Numbered from the stretch's first letter, positions 9,466-19,754 are shown. The stretch is DNA of 64,000 nucleotides from an uncultured Dysosmobacter sp. (GCA_934565855.1 CAKTIO010000002.1:186001-250000); one strand, 5' to 3'. Numbers and translations are program-made. The notes: generated by a model from the sequence alone, not told the origin.

Positions 9466-10182
9466 ATGGAAAAACCTGTGTATCATCGAGTTCTTCTGAA
9501 AATCAGCGGCGAAGCACTGGCTGGCGATAAGCATACGGGACTGGACTTCGATGTGATCGGAAAGGTCTGCGACGTTGTCAAGCAGGCAGTGGAAATGGGC
9601 GTACAGGTAGGCATTGTGATCGGCGGCGGAAACTTCTGGCGCGGCGTAAAGGACGGCGGCGGTAAGATGGAGCGTACCCGTGCCGATCACATGGGCATGC
9701 TGGCAACGGTATTGAACTGCCTGGCAGTTGCTGATGTGATGGAGCAGAAGGGAATTGAAGTCCGCGTGCAGACCGCAGTAGAAATGCGTGCGGTGGCGGA
9801 GCCGTATATCCGCTCCAGAGCGATCCGGCATTTGGAGAAGGGACGTGTGGTGATTTTCGGCTGCGGCACGGGCAATCCTTTCTTCTCTACGGATACAGCC
9901 GCAGTGCTGCGTGCCGCGGAGATTGGTGCGGATGTGATCCTTCTGGCAAAGAATGTGGACGGTGTTTATTCTGCGGATCCGCTGAAGGACCCCACTGCGG
10001 TGAAGTATGATTCCATCAGCTATGATGACGTATTGGCACAGCATCTGATGGTAATGGATTCCACGGCGACCTCTCTGTCGATGGATAATCATATTCCGGT
10101 GCTGCTGTTTGCACTGAAGGACCCCGAAAATATTCTCCGTGCATTACGCGGTGAAAAAATCGGAACGATTGTAAAGGAGTGA
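9466..10182 (+). CDS. pyrH: Uridylate kinase (UMP kinase)
   Basis: PyrH phosphorylates UMP to UDP with ATP. It is a hexameric amino-acid-kinase-fold enzyme of 238 residues. Visible family motifs are LLKISGEAL near the N-terminus, GGGNFWRG in the nucleotide/phosphate loop, and the [13 protein letters not shown] substrate loop. It heads the classic Firmicute pyrH-frr-uppS-cdsA-dxr-rseP-ispG-polC operon, and frr starts 6 bp after its stop. A TAAAAT hexamer at 9421-9426 could be the -10, but its -35 (TATGCA) is poor. TTGGAGGG precedes the ATG. Confidence 0.97.
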   Translation: MEKPVYHRVLLKISGEALAGDKHTGLDFDVIGKVCDVVKQAVEMGVQVGIVIGGGNFWRGVKDGGGKMERTRADHMGMLATVLNCLAVADVMEQKGIEVRVQTAVEMRAVAEPYIRSRAIRHLEKGRVVIFGCGTGNPFFSTDTAAVLRAAEIGADVILLAKNVDGVYSADPLKDPTAVKYDSISYDDVLAQHLMVMDSTATSLSMDNHIPVLLFALKDPENILRALRGEKIGTIVKE

Positions 10183-10188
10183 CCCACC

Positions 10189-10746
10189 ATGTTGAAAGAA
10201 GATTATAAGGTTTACGAAGAGAAGATGGAGAAGAGCATCGACTCTACCGCAGCAGATTTTGCATCTGTCCGTGCTGGTCGTGCCAACGCCGCAGTGCTGG
10301 ACCGGATCACAGTTGATTATTATGGAACGGCGACCCCCATTCAGCAGATCGCCTCGATTTCCTCTCCGGATCCCCGGTCTCTGGTGATTCAGCCCTGGGA
10401 TACCTCTGCGGTGAAGCTGATCAAGAAGGCAATCGAGACCTCTGACCTGGGCATCAATCCTCAGGACGATGGACGGACGCTCCGGCTGAATTTCCCGCAG
10501 CTGACGGAGGAACGCCGTAAGGAACTGGTGAAGCAGATCCATAAGTATGCGGAAAACGGCAAGATCGCTATTCGCAATATCCGCCGGGACGCAATGGATG
10601 TATTTAAGAAGAAAGCAAAGGCATCCGAAATCACGGAGGATGACCTGAAGAGTGCAGAAAAGGATCTTCAGAAGCTGACCGATGACAGCTGCAAGAAGAT
10701 CGACGAACTGTTGAACAAAAAAGAAAAGGAATTGATGGCGGTCTGA
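10189..10746 (+). CDS. frr: Ribosome recycling factor
   Basis: RRF, with EF-G, splits the post-termination 70S ribosome. At 185 residues it is typical, with the L-shaped three-helix bundle plus beta domain. The conserved PEERRKELVK-like block appears as LTEERRKELVKQ, and VRAGRANA is near the N-terminus. Its stop codon overlaps the uppS start by one base (TGATG), which suggests translational coupling. Confidence 0.97.
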   Translation: MLKEDYKVYEEKMEKSIDSTAADFASVRAGRANAAVLDRITVDYYGTATPIQQIASISSPDPRSLVIQPWDTSAVKLIKKAIETSDLGINPQDDGRTLRLNFPQLTEERRKELVKQIHKYAENGKIAIRNIRRDAMDVFKKKAKASEITEDDLKSAEKDLQKLTDDSCKKIDELLNKKEKELMAV

Positions 10747-11504
10747 TGGCGGACATCCTGAAAAAAAGTGCGACGGCGGGGCAGGCAGAATCCAAGCGCC
10801 TGCCTCGCCACATCGCTATTATCATGGACGGCAACGGTCGCTGGGCGACCCGGCGGGGACTGCCGAGAACTGCCGGACATAAGGCGGGAGCAGAGACCTT
10901 CCGCCGAATCGCCACATACTGCAAAAACATCGGTGTGCAGTATTTGACGGTATATGCGTTTTCTACGGAAAATTGGAAGCGTTCCGCAGACGAGGTCAAC
11001 GCCATTATGGCACTGCTGAAAAAATATTTACTGGAAGCAGTGGACACGATGGAGCGGGACCATATCCGCCTGCACTTTTTTGGTGACATGACGCCAATCT
11101 CTCCGGAACTGCGGGCGTTGGCAAAAGAAACGGATGAGATTACCGAGCATTTGTCGGCGGATTCCTTCCAGGCAAATGTTTGCTTGAACTACGGTGGCCG
11201 TGATGAAATTCTGCGGGCGGTCCGGCGATTTACGCAGGATTGCTTAGATGGAAAAAAGACGCTGGAGGAACTGAATGAATCTATTTTTTCCGGATATCTG
11301 GATTCCGCAGGAATCCCGGACCCGGATCTGATTATCCGTCCGTCCGGAGAACAGCGTCTCAGTAACTTTTTGCTGTGGCAGTGCGCGTATTCGGAGTTTT
11401 ATTATACGGACACCCTGTGGCCGGACTTTGATGAAACGGAGTTGGACCGTGCCATCGAAAGTTTTCAAAAAAGAAACCGCAGATATGGCGGTGTAAAGAA
11501 ATAA
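10746..11504 (+). CDS. uppS: Isoprenyl transferase, undecaprenyl diphosphate synthase
   Basis: This cis-prenyltransferase makes the C55 lipid carrier for peptidoglycan precursors. The 252-residue protein shows the invariant IIMDGNGRWA motif (catalytic Asp, N-terminal region), then YAFSTENWKR and the C-terminal RPSGEQRLSNFLLWQ. It starts on the last base of the frr stop codon. Its product is the membrane-bound carrier, in line with cdsA and the isoprenoid genes dxr and ispG in the same operon. Confidence 0.97.
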   Translation: MADILKKSATAGQAESKRLPRHIAIIMDGNGRWATRRGLPRTAGHKAGAETFRRIATYCKNIGVQYLTVYAFSTENWKRSADEVNAIMALLKKYLLEAVDTMERDHIRLHFFGDMTPISPELRALAKETDEITEHLSADSFQANVCLNYGGRDEILRAVRRFTQDCLDGKKTLEELNESIFSGYLDSAGIPDPDLIIRPSGEQRLSNFLLWQCAYSEFYYTDTLWPDFDETELDRAIESFQKRNRRYGGVKK

Positions 11505-11531
11505 ACCTTTACAGAAAAAGGATGGTTTTCC

Positions 11532-12341
11532 ATGTTGAAGCGAGTTCTGGTAGCGGTGGTTGGCATTCCTGCGCTGTTGTGTATTTTCAGCGCGGCGCCT
11601 GCGTGGGCAACGATGCTGCTGTTGTCAGCGATTTGTGCTGTTGGTGTTTATGAGCTGTTAAATGCTGTGGTGAGCGAAGCTCTGCGCGGCATGATACTGC
11701 CCGTGGCTGTCGTGGTGGCGGTGTTGATTCCCATATGCATTGGCTTTGACTGGCAGTGGCTTCCTCTGCTGGCAATGTGCTATGTGTTTTTGCTGTTCTG
11801 GAAATCCATCCGGCATTATGGCGGAGAACGTGCCATTCCGTTTTCTGATGTGACGGCTGCGATTTTTGCAGGTTTGGTCTTTCCGCTGATGATCAGCTGC
11901 CTGCTTCGGCTGCGCCTGATGCAGAATGGAACCGTTCTGGTTTGGGTACCGCTGGCAATTTCCTTTGGTAGCGATACCTTTGCGCTGTTTGGCGGAATGC
12001 TGTGCGGCAAACACAAGCTGGCGCCCCTGGTCAGTCCGAAAAAAACAGTGGAAGGCGGTATTGGAGGTTTGCTGGGCGGCGTGATCGGCTTGTCATTGTT
12101 ACATGTGGTTTCTGCGCTGGTCACAGGAAAAGGCTTCTTCACTTGGTGGGAAATCGTAATATTCGGCGTTGTGGGAAGCGTGGTCAGTCAGATTGGAGAC
12201 CTGAGCTTTTCTGTCATTAAGCGGGAGTTTGGCGTAAAGGACTACGGAAATCTTCTGCCGGGACACGGTGGAGTGCTGGACCGCTTTGACAGCGTGACCT
12301 TTGTTGCACCGTTTGTTTGGTTTATTTTCAGTATTTTATGA
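11532..12341 (+). CDS. cdsA: Phosphatidate cytidylyltransferase (CDP-diglyceride synthase)
   Basis: CdsA is an integral membrane enzyme that makes CDP-diacylglycerol from phosphatidate and CTP, the branch point to phospholipid head groups. The 269 residues are mostly hydrophobic, with about 7-8 membrane segments. The C-terminal signature (S-x-x-GD...K-R...K-D-x-G-x-x-x-P-GHGG-x-x-D-R-x-D) is intact as QIGDLSFSVIKREFG and LLPGHGGVLDRFDS. It ends 16 bp before the dxr start codon. Confidence 0.96.
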   Translation: MLKRVLVAVVGIPALLCIFSAAPAWATMLLLSAICAVGVYELLNAVVSEALRGMILPVAVVVAVLIPICIGFDWQWLPLLAMCYVFLLFWKSIRHYGGERAIPFSDVTAAIFAGLVFPLMISCLLRLRLMQNGTVLVWVPLAISFGSDTFALFGGMLCGKHKLAPLVSPKKTVEGGIGGLLGGVIGLSLLHVVSALVTGKGFFTWWEIVIFGVVGSVVSQIGDLSFSVIKREFGVKDYGNLLPGHGGVLDRFDSVTFVAPFVWFIFSIL

Positions 12342-12357
12342 GAAACTGGAGAATAGA

Positions 12358-13503
12358 ATGACGAAGACGATTTCTTTACTTGGTTCTACCGGTTCTATTG
12401 GGCGGCAGACATTAGATGTTGCGGAACAGATGGGACTGCGCGTAGCAGCGTTAACGGCAAACAGCAGTGTAGACCGGATGGAACGGCAGGTACGCCAGTT
12501 TCATCCAGAGCTTGCAGTTCTGTTTCAGGAAGAGGCTGCTGAGGAACTGCGGGGAAAAATTGCAGATACAGATACCCGTGTGCTGTCCGGCATGGACGGA
12601 TTGCTGGAGGCGGCGACACTGCCATCGGCGGATACAGTGGTTACGGCGGTTGTTGGAATGATCGGATTAAAACCGACCCTGGCTGCCATTCGGGAAAAAA
12701 AGCGGATTGCGCTTGCCAATAAGGAGACGCTGGTCTGTGCCGGCGAGTTGGTTATGGAAGAGGCAGACCGCTGCGGCGCGGAGATCATTCCCGTGGACTC
12801 CGAGCATTCCGCGATTTTCCAGTGCCTTCAAGGATGCCGGAGTAGGGAAGAGATCAAACGTATTCTGCTGACCTGTTCCGGAGGACCTTTTTATGGAAAA
12901 CATTTGGAAGAGCTGGCTGGAATGACGCGGGCGGACGCGCTGAAGCACCCAAATTGGAAGATGGGCGCGAAGATTACTGTGGATTGCGCAACGCTGATGA
13001 ACAAGGGGCTGGAAGTGATCGAGGCAATGCGGCTGTACCATCTGCCGCTGGAGCAGGTCTCTGTGGTTATTCACAGGCAGAGCATCGTTCACTCAATGGT
13101 AGAATTTCAGGATGGTGCGGTGTTGGCACAGCTGGGTACTCCGGACATGCGCCTTCCGATCCGGTATGCGCTGACTTATCCAAACCGCGGTGTGAACCCG
13201 GCAGAACCGCTGGACCTGCTGACGTGTCCTCCGCTGACCTTTGCCGCGCCGGATTTGCAGGCATTTCCCTGCCTGAAACTGGCAATGGATGCCGTGCAGG
13301 AGGGCGGTACGGCGTGTGCCGTCCTAAACGGTGCTAACGAAGCTGCGGTGGGACTGTTTTTGCATGACCAGATCGGGTTTAATGATATCCCAAAGCTGGT
13401 TGCCAAAGCGCGGGAGCATGTGGCAGTGTTCCAGAACCCGGATTTGGAACAGATTCTGGAAGCAGACCATTTGGCACGGCTTGCTGTGTTAGAGGGAAGG
13501 TAA
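12358..13503 (+). CDS. dxr: 1-deoxy-D-xylulose 5-phosphate reductoisomerase
   Basis: DXR converts DXP to MEP with NADPH, the committed step of the non-mevalonate isoprenoid pathway. The start is taken at ATG 12358 (AACTGGAG upstream, NADPH-binding GSTGSIGRQTLDV right after). A longer frame from 12301 would overlap cdsA and add a non-conserved extension. At 381 residues it is typical. Metal and substrate motifs VDSEHSAIFQ and the GMIGL region are present. ispG, a later MEP-pathway gene, is two genes downstream. Confidence 0.96.
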   Translation: MTKTISLLGSTGSIGRQTLDVAEQMGLRVAALTANSSVDRMERQVRQFHPELAVLFQEEAAEELRGKIADTDTRVLSGMDGLLEAATLPSADTVVTAVVGMIGLKPTLAAIREKKRIALANKETLVCAGELVMEEADRCGAEIIPVDSEHSAIFQCLQGCRSREEIKRILLTCSGGPFYGKHLEELAGMTRADALKHPNWKMGAKITVDCATLMNKGLEVIEAMRLYHLPLEQVSVVIHRQSIVHSMVEFQDGAVLAQLGTPDMRLPIRYALTYPNRGVNPAEPLDLLTCPPLTFAAPDLQAFPCLKLAMDAVQEGGTACAVLNGANEAAVGLFLHDQIGFNDIPKLVAKAREHVAVFQNPDLEQILEADHLARLAVLEGR

Positions 13504-13518
13504 GGAGTTTTTTCTCGC

Positions 13519-14595
13519 ATGAAGCTAATTTATATCCTTGCAGCTGTTTTGATTTTCGGTATTCTGATCGCTCTGCACGAGTTGGGACATTTTATGGCAG
13601 CAAAGCTCTGCGGCGTACAGGTAAACGAGTTTTCCATTGGAATGGGACCGTGCGTCTGGCAGCGACAGTACGGAGAAACACAATATTCCCTGAGGGCGCT
13701 TCCCGTGGGGGGATTCTGTGCGATGGAGGGAGAAGAGGAGGCTTCAGAAAATCCAAGAGCCTTGAATCAGCAGGGGTTCTGGAAGAAGCTTTTGATTTTC
13801 GCCGCAGGTGCTGCCATGAATTTTCTGACGGGACTTGTGATTCTGCTGGTTTTATACAGTGGAACGAAAAGCATTCTCGTTCCCTCCATAGCCGGTACGG
13901 CACCGGAGTTTTCAACTGTGAACTCCGGCGCGGTGTTGGAGGAGGGAGATGTGTTCTGGTCCATCAACGGAGAGCGGGTCTATCTCTTTGGTGACGTCAG
14001 CCTGCTGATGGGCTTGAAAAGCGGAGAGCCGTTGGACCTTGTCGTCCTTCGGGATGGGCAGAAGGTGGAATTTCCAGGGCTACAATGGAGTACATTCACA
14101 TCCACGGATGGAACCACACAATACGATGGCTACGGAATTTACCGTTCTCAGAATACAACGGTTCCAGCAACGCTGGGCAAGAAACTGGAAACCAGCTGGA
14201 TGAATACGCTGGATTTTGTACGGTTGGTAAGGCTCAGCCTGCAAATGCTGTCGTCAGGACAGGCGGGAATGGATGATGTCAGCGGTCCGGTAGGAATCGT
14301 TTCTGAAATTACAGAAGTGGGGGAAAATGCGAAAAATATCCGGGATGCCGTAGACAATATTCTTTATATGGCGGCTTTGATTGCGGTCAATCTGGCGGTG
14401 ATGAATCTGCTGCCGATTCCTGCTCTGGATGGAGGACATATCCTGTTTCTGGTGCTGGATGCCATTGCCTTCGCGGTGCTGAAAAAGAGAATTCCGGAGC
14501 GGTATAAGAATGCCATCAGCAGCGCATTCTTTGCCTTGCTCATGGCGTTTATGCTGCTGATAACATTTCACGATGTGTTCAAGCTTTTCCAATAA
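13519..14595 (+). CDS. rseP: RIP metalloprotease RseP (site-2 protease family)
   Basis: This is a membrane zinc protease of the S2P family that cleaves anti-sigma factors and other transmembrane substrates. The zinc motif H20-E21-L-G-H24 lies in the first membrane helix, and the third ligand is in NLLPIPALDGGHI near the C-terminus. One PDZ domain lies between them (about 110-190). At 358 residues with about 4 membrane segments it fits the family. It starts 15 bp after dxr. Confidence 0.96.
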   Translation: MKLIYILAAVLIFGILIALHELGHFMAAKLCGVQVNEFSIGMGPCVWQRQYGETQYSLRALPVGGFCAMEGEEEASENPRALNQQGFWKKLLIFAAGAAMNFLTGLVILLVLYSGTKSILVPSIAGTAPEFSTVNSGAVLEEGDVFWSINGERVYLFGDVSLLMGLKSGEPLDLVVLRDGQKVEFPGLQWSTFTSTDGTTQYDGYGIYRSQNTTVPATLGKKLETSWMNTLDFVRLVRLSLQMLSSGQAGMDDVSGPVGIVSEITEVGENAKNIRDAVDNILYMAALIAVNLAVMNLLPIPALDGGHILFLVLDAIAFAVLKKRIPERYKNAISSAFFALLMAFMLLITFHDVFKLFQ

Positions 14596-14610
14596 GGAGG
14601 CTTTTTACAA

Positions 14611-15648
14611 ATGACAAAACAGGTCATGGTGGGAAAGGTCGCTGTAGGCGGCGGAGCGCCGGTTTCCATTCAATCCATGTGCAACACCAAAACCAATGAC
14701 GTGGCGGCAACTGTTGCTCAAATTCGCCAATTACAGGCGGCTGGCTGTGAGATCGTGCGGGTGGCAATCCCTGACGAGGCGGCAGCGCAGGCAATCGATC
14801 AGATTAAGGCACAGATCGACATTCCTCTGATTGCGGATATTCATTTTAACTATAGGTATGCGCTGGAATGTGCGGAGCGGGGAATCGATGCGATCCGGAT
14901 CAATCCGGGGAATATCGGTGGGGCGGATCGTGTCAAGGCTGTGGCAGATATGTGCCGTCAGAAAAAGATTCCCATCCGCATCGGAGTCAATGGCGGCTCA
15001 CTGGAGAAAGAGCTGCGTCAGCGTTACGGCGGCGTTACGGCAGAAGCACTGGTGGAAAGTGCAATGGGACACGTTCGGCTGCTGAATCAATTTGATTATG
15101 ATGACATCTGCATTTCTGTGAAATGCTCCGATGTACCTTTGACCATGGCGGCTTATCGTTTACTGAGCGAGCGTACAAACTATCCACTGCATCTGGGAGT
15201 GACAGAGGCTGGAACACCCTCAATGGGGATGATCAAGTCCGCTATGGGAATTGGCGGCTTGCTGTGTATGGGAATCGGTGATACCATTCGGGTAACGCTG
15301 ACCGCCGATCCGGTGGAAGAGGTTTTTGCAGCAAAAAAGATTTTGAAGGCTGCCGGATTGCGTAAGGAGGGTGTCAACCTGATTGCATGTCCTACCTGCG
15401 GCAGAACGAGAATCGATTTGATCCCTATGGCAGAGGAAGTAGAGCGCCGTTTGCAGAACTGTCATAAAAATATCACGGTCGCGGTGATGGGCTGTGCGGT
15501 CAACGGTCCTGGAGAAGCAGCCGCAGCGGATATCGGTATTGCGGGCGGTAATGGAGAAGGATTACTATTCCGAAAAGGAAAAATACTTTACAAGGTGCCG
15601 CAGGAGCAGCTGGTAGACGCTTTGATGAAGGAAATTGACCGCCTCTGA
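14611..15648 (+). CDS. ispG: 4-hydroxy-3-methylbut-2-en-1-yl diphosphate synthase (flavodoxin)
   Basis: IspG is a [4Fe-4S] enzyme that reduces MEcPP to HMBPP, the penultimate MEP-pathway step. The TIM-barrel half has SIQSMCNTKTND and INPGNIGG. The C-terminal cluster domain has CPTCGRT and GCAVNGPGEA, giving the three cysteine ligands and the fourth acidic ligand region. At 345 residues it is the short bacterial form. AAGGAGG precedes the ATG, 15 bp after rseP. Confidence 0.97.
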   Translation: MTKQVMVGKVAVGGGAPVSIQSMCNTKTNDVAATVAQIRQLQAAGCEIVRVAIPDEAAAQAIDQIKAQIDIPLIADIHFNYRYALECAERGIDAIRINPGNIGGADRVKAVADMCRQKKIPIRIGVNGGSLEKELRQRYGGVTAEALVESAMGHVRLLNQFDYDDICISVKCSDVPLTMAAYRLLSERTNYPLHLGVTEAGTPSMGMIKSAMGIGGLLCMGIGDTIRVTLTADPVEEVFAAKKILKAAGLRKEGVNLIACPTCGRTRIDLIPMAEEVERRLQNCHKNITVAVMGCAVNGPGEAAAADIGIAGGNGEGLLFRKGKILYKVPQEQLVDALMKEIDRL

Positions 15649-15674
15649 GGCGAAGTCGTTACGCGAAAAAGGGT

Positions 15675-15698
15675 GCGGCGCTTGCAGCGCCGCTTCCT
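15675..15698 (+). terminator. Hairpin between ispG and polC, weak terminator
   Basis: A perfect 7-bp GC stem GCGGCGC (15675-15681) / GCGCCGC (15687-15693) with a 5-nt loop is followed by TTCCTT rather than a run of T. It probably gives partial termination or RNA 3'-end stabilisation before polC. Confidence 0.5.
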
Positions 15699-15728
15699 TG
15701 CTGTTTGGATGTGGAGTGAGGGTAGTTC

Positions 15729-18700
15729 ATGATGCAGAAGATCCCATTTTTTAAATTATTTGCGGCATTGCAGCCGCCTGCGGAATGGAAAGCAAAGCTG
15801 GTCGGTGCGGAGATCGGAAATGCGGTGATTCAGCAGAAGACATTTTCCATGAAGCTTCAGTTGACGACGCGGATGCCGTTGGAAGCGGCAGAGGTGGCGG
15901 AGCTGGAACGCATGATTGCTGTGACATATGGGATGTCTGCCGTATCCATTGATGCACAGAGCGCAGAGAAAACCACTGGAAGAACCGCTGCGCCTGCTGC
16001 TCCGCAGCGTACGGCGGAGGAGCATGGTTCAGCCGCAGAGGTTCTGTATGGAAACCACATCAAGGGAAGACCGGTCCCTATGAAGACTCTGAACCTGAAA
16101 ATGGGAACGGCAACCGTAGCAGGAAAGGTCTTTTCTGCGGACTGTCACGAGACCCGCAGACCAGGTATGTGGCGTTTGTCCTTTGATATGACCGACTATA
16201 CCAATTCGGTTTCTGTTCAGAAAAATCTGACGGCAAAGGAAGCGGAAAAGGTTGGAAAGGCGATTCAGCCAGGAATGTGGCTGCTGGTGCAGGGACGGAT
16301 GGAGCCGACCTGGGACGGAAAGGATATTCAGCTGAATCCGTACCATATCAATCTTTATCAGCACCCCGAGCGGGAGGATACCGCGCCGGAAAAGCGAGTA
16401 GAGCTGCATCTGCATACAAAGATGTCCAACATGGACGCCCTGACGGATACCGGAGAGGTCGTAAAGGAAGCCATCCGGTGGGGACATCCCGCCATTGCTA
16501 TCACGGACCATGGTGTGGCGCAGTCTTTCCCAGACGCTGCAAAGGCGTCTGGAGGAAAAATCAAAATCCTCTATGGTATGGAGGGCTATTTCCTGAATAA
16601 CCTGGATGACCGGATCGCCGTTCATGGAGACTTTGACTGTGACCTGGATGAGGAATTTGTCTGTTTTGATATTGAAACCACCGGATTAAAGGTCAACCGG
16701 GAAGCCATCACAGAGATCGGTGCAGTGATACTCAGTCATGGAGAAATCAAGGAGCGCTTCCAGACCTTTGTCAATCCAAACCGGAAGCTGACGCCGGAGA
16801 TCATAGGTTTAACCGGAATCACGGACGAGATGCTGAAGGGTGCGCCGGAGCTGAAGGAAGCGTTGACCGAATTTTTAAAATTTGTCGATGGCAGACCGCT
16901 GGCAGCACATAATGCGGAATTTGATATTGGATTTATTCGTGCTGGATGCAGGAAGGTGGGACTGGAGTTCCACCCAACCTATGTAGACAGCCTGATTTTG
17001 GCACAGAATTTACTGCCGCATCTGAGCAAGTACAAGCTGGATATTGTAGCAGAGGAACTGGATCTTCCGGCGTTCCAGCACCACCGTGCCAGCGATGATG
17101 GTGCGACGGTGGGGTATATGCTGATCCCATTCTGGAAAATGCTGCGGGAGCGCGGAATTCACCGCTTGCAGGATATCAATGCGGAGATGGAAAAGCTGCG
17201 TCCCTTAGGCAGCAAGACCAACCGCTTTCCAAAGCATATTATTTTACTGGCACGAAATAAGCTGGGACTAAAGAACCTGTATCAGTTGATTTCCCTATCC
17301 AACCTGAAGTATTTTAAGCGGGTTCCGACCATTCCTAAAACGGAACTGATCAAGCACCGGGAGGGACTGATCATCGGCTCTGCCTGTGAGGCAGGCGAGC
17401 TGTTCCGTGCGGTTGTGGACCATAAGGACTGGGACGAGCTGAAGCGTATCGCTTCCTTTTATGATTTCCTTGAGATCCAGCCGATCTGCAATAATATGTT
17501 CATGCTGCGAAATGGAGAGGTGAAGTCAGAGGAGGAGCTACGGGACTTCAACCGCATAGTCGTTCGTTTGGGTGAGGAACTGGGAAAGCCGGTCTGTGCC
17601 ACGGGCGACGTTCACTTCCGGGAGCCGGAGGATGAGGTTTACCGACATATCCTGCTGGCGTCCAAGAAATTTCCGGATGCAAACGCACCGCTTCCAATCT
17701 ATTTCAAGACCACAGACGAAATGCTGCGGGAGTTTTCCTACTTGGGAAAGGAAAAAGCATATGAGGTAGTGGTAAAAAATACGCGCGCCATTGCGAATGC
17801 CTGTGAGAACATAGAGCTGCTGCCAAAGGGACAGCTATTTCCGCCGCGGCTGGAAAATTCCCGTGAGGACCTGTATAACATGGTTTGGGGAAAAGCCCAC
17901 GAGCTGTATGGAGAGGAACTGCCCGAAATTGTGCAGAAGCGGTTGGAGGTTGAGCTGAACGGCATTCTTGGGCGGGGCTATGACGTGATTTACATGAGTG
18001 CGCAGAAGCTGGTGCAGCGCTCGTTGGAAAACGGATATCTGGTAGGTTCCCGAGGCAGCGTAGGGTCGTCTCTGGTTGCGTATATGGCGGGGATCACAGA
18101 GGTAAATTCTCTGGCGCCCCACTATCGCTGTCCCAAGTGCCGCCATTCAGAGTTTATACTGGATCACAGCTATGGCTGCGGTGTGGATATGCCGGACAAG
18201 CTTTGCCCGGTATGCGGAACGAAATACGCAAAGGAAGGGTTTGATATTCCTTTTGAGACCTTCCTGGGCTTTGGCGGTGATAAGGTCCCGGATATTGACC
18301 TGAACTTTTCTGGAGAATATCAGGCAAAGGCACACCGCCATGCAGTGGAAATGTTTGGAGAGACACAGGTTTTCCGGGCAGGAACCATTGGTACGCTGGC
18401 GGAAAAAACAGCTTATGGCTTTGTGCGGAAGTATCTGGAAGAGAACGGAATGACAGTCGGCAGGGCAGAGGAGAATCGTTTGACGCTGGGCTGTGTGGGA
18501 ACCAGGCGGACCACGGGGCAGCACCCCGGCGGACTGGTAGTCGTCCCGGACGATCTGGATGTGGAGGATTTTTGCCCCGTGCAGCATCCGGCGGATTCAG
18601 AGGATTCTGATACCATCACAACGCATTTTGAATATCACTGCATGGAGGACAATCTGCTGAAGCTGGATATGCTGGGTCACGATGATCCGACGATGGTGCG

Positions 18701-19724
18701 CATGATGGAGGACCTGACTGGTGTCAACGCCCGAACAGATATCCCACTGGATGATCCGGATACGATGTCCATCTTTACCTCCAGCAAGGTTCTGGGCTAT
18801 GAGAATGATGAGTTGCTGGGTCCCACGGGTGCCGTTGCCATTCCTGAGTTCAACACCCGTTTTACCAGACAGATGCTGGTGGACACCCAGCCGAAAGATT
18901 TCAATACGCTGGTGCGTCTATCCGGCTTCTCACACGGAACAGATGTGTGGCTGGGAAATGCCCGGGAACTGATTGTCAGCGGTACGGCAACGGTTACGGA
19001 AACTGTGGGCTGCCGTGACGATATTATGCTGTATCTGATTGCGCAGGGCGTGGATGCAAAAATGTCCTTTAAGATCATGGAAGCTGTCCGTAAGGGAAAG
19101 GTAAAGAAGGGTGGTTTTCAGGAGGGCTGGGTAGAGGCTATGAAGGAGCATGATGTTCCGGAATGGTATATTGGCTCCCTGGCGAAAATCGGCTATCTTT
19201 TCCCCAAGGCACATGCGGTGGCGTATGTGACGATGGCGTACCGGATTGCGTGGTTCAAGGTCCATGAGCCGCTGGCATTTTACGCTACGTTTTTCTCTAT
19301 CCGCGCAAAGGCGTTTGATGCAAAATACTGCTGTGCCGGCTTGGATGAGGTAAAGAAAAAGATTCGGGAAATTGAAAATAATAAGGAAGCCTCTGCAGTG
19401 GAGCAGGACCTGATGGTAACGCTGGAGGTCTGCTACGAGTTCAATTTGAGAGGGTTTCATTTCCTCCCAATCGATATCTACGAATCCGACGCCACAAAGT
19501 TCAAGGTCGTGAAGGGAGGACTGCTGCCGCCCTTTAACTCTGTTCACGGTCTGGGAGATTCCGTTGCGCTGGATACCGTTGAAAAGCGGAAGGGGAAACG
19601 CTTTGTTTCCATTGAGGAATTTTCCATGTGCTGCAATAAGCTGTCCAAAACACATATTGAGCAGCTGAAAAGTCTGGGTGCCTTTGCAGGGATGGCAGAC
19701 ACCAGTCAGATTACATTGTTCTAA
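15729..19724 (+). CDS. polC: DNA polymerase III alpha subunit, PolC type
   Basis: PolC is the essential replicative polymerase of low-GC Gram-positives, combining polymerase and 3'-5' proofreading in one chain. The order is N-terminal domain, OB fold (about 95-220), PHP domain (ELHLHTKMSNMDALT) interrupted by a DnaQ-like exonuclease (about 310-475, FVCFDIETTGL with the acidic D-x-E), then the C-family polymerase. The polymerase part has GSRGSVGSSLVAYMAG, a zinc-finger CPKC...CPVC segment and the catalytic PDIDLNFSG. At 1331 residues it is about 100 shorter than B. subtilis PolC, mainly at the N-terminus. It ends the long operon at a strong terminator. Confidence 0.98.
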   Translation: MMQKIPFFKLFAALQPPAEWKAKLVGAEIGNAVIQQKTFSMKLQLTTRMPLEAAEVAELERMIAVTYGMSAVSIDAQSAEKTTGRTAAPAAPQRTAEEHGSAAEVLYGNHIKGRPVPMKTLNLKMGTATVAGKVFSADCHETRRPGMWRLSFDMTDYTNSVSVQKNLTAKEAEKVGKAIQPGMWLLVQGRMEPTWDGKDIQLNPYHINLYQHPEREDTAPEKRVELHLHTKMSNMDALTDTGEVVKEAIRWGHPAIAITDHGVAQSFPDAAKASGGKIKILYGMEGYFLNNLDDRIAVHGDFDCDLDEEFVCFDIETTGLKVNREAITEIGAVILSHGEIKERFQTFVNPNRKLTPEIIGLTGITDEMLKGAPELKEALTEFLKFVDGRPLAAHNAEFDIGFIRAGCRKVGLEFHPTYVDSLILAQNLLPHLSKYKLDIVAEELDLPAFQHHRASDDGATVGYMLIPFWKMLRERGIHRLQDINAEMEKLRPLGSKTNRFPKHIILLARNKLGLKNLYQLISLSNLKYFKRVPTIPKTELIKHREGLIIGSACEAGELFRAVVDHKDWDELKRIASFYDFLEIQPICNNMFMLRNGEVKSEEELRDFNRIVVRLGEELGKPVCATGDVHFREPEDEVYRHILLASKKFPDANAPLPIYFKTTDEMLREFSYLGKEKAYEVVVKNTRAIANACENIELLPKGQLFPPRLENSREDLYNMVWGKAHELYGEELPEIVQKRLEVELNGILGRGYDVIYMSAQKLVQRSLENGYLVGSRGSVGSSLVAYMAGITEVNSLAPHYRCPKCRHSEFILDHSYGCGVDMPDKLCPVCGTKYAKEGFDIPFETFLGFGGDKVPDIDLNFSGEYQAKAHRHAVEMFGETQVFRAGTIGTLAEKTAYGFVRKYLEENGMTVGRAEENRLTLGCVGTRRTTGQHPGGLVVVPDDLDVEDFCPVQHPADSEDSDTITTHFEYHCMEDNLLKLDMLGHDDPTMVRMMEDLTGVNARTDIPLDDPDTMSIFTSSKVLGYENDELLGPTGAVAIPEFNTRFTRQMLVDTQPKDFNTLVRLSGFSHGTDVWLGNARELIVSGTATVTETVGCRDDIMLYLIAQGVDAKMSFKIMEAVRKGKVKKGGFQEGWVEAMKEHDVPEWYIGSLAKIGYLFPKAHAVAYVTMAYRIAWFKVHEPLAFYATFFSIRAKAFDAKYCCAGLDEVKKKIREIENNKEASAVEQDLMVTLEVCYEFNLRGFHFLPIDIYESDATKFKVVKGGLLPPFNSVHGLGDSVALDTVEKRKGKRFVSIEEFSMCCNKLSKTHIEQLKSLGAFAGMADTSQITLF

Positions 19725-19754
19725 AAAACCAGGCGGTTAAAACCGCCTGGTTTT
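19725..19754 (+). terminator. Rho-independent terminator after polC, symmetric
   Basis: A perfect 14-bp stem (19725-19738 / 19741-19754) with core ACCAGGCGGTT is flanked by A-runs and T-runs, so it can work on both strands. It ends the pyrH-polC operon. Confidence 0.93.
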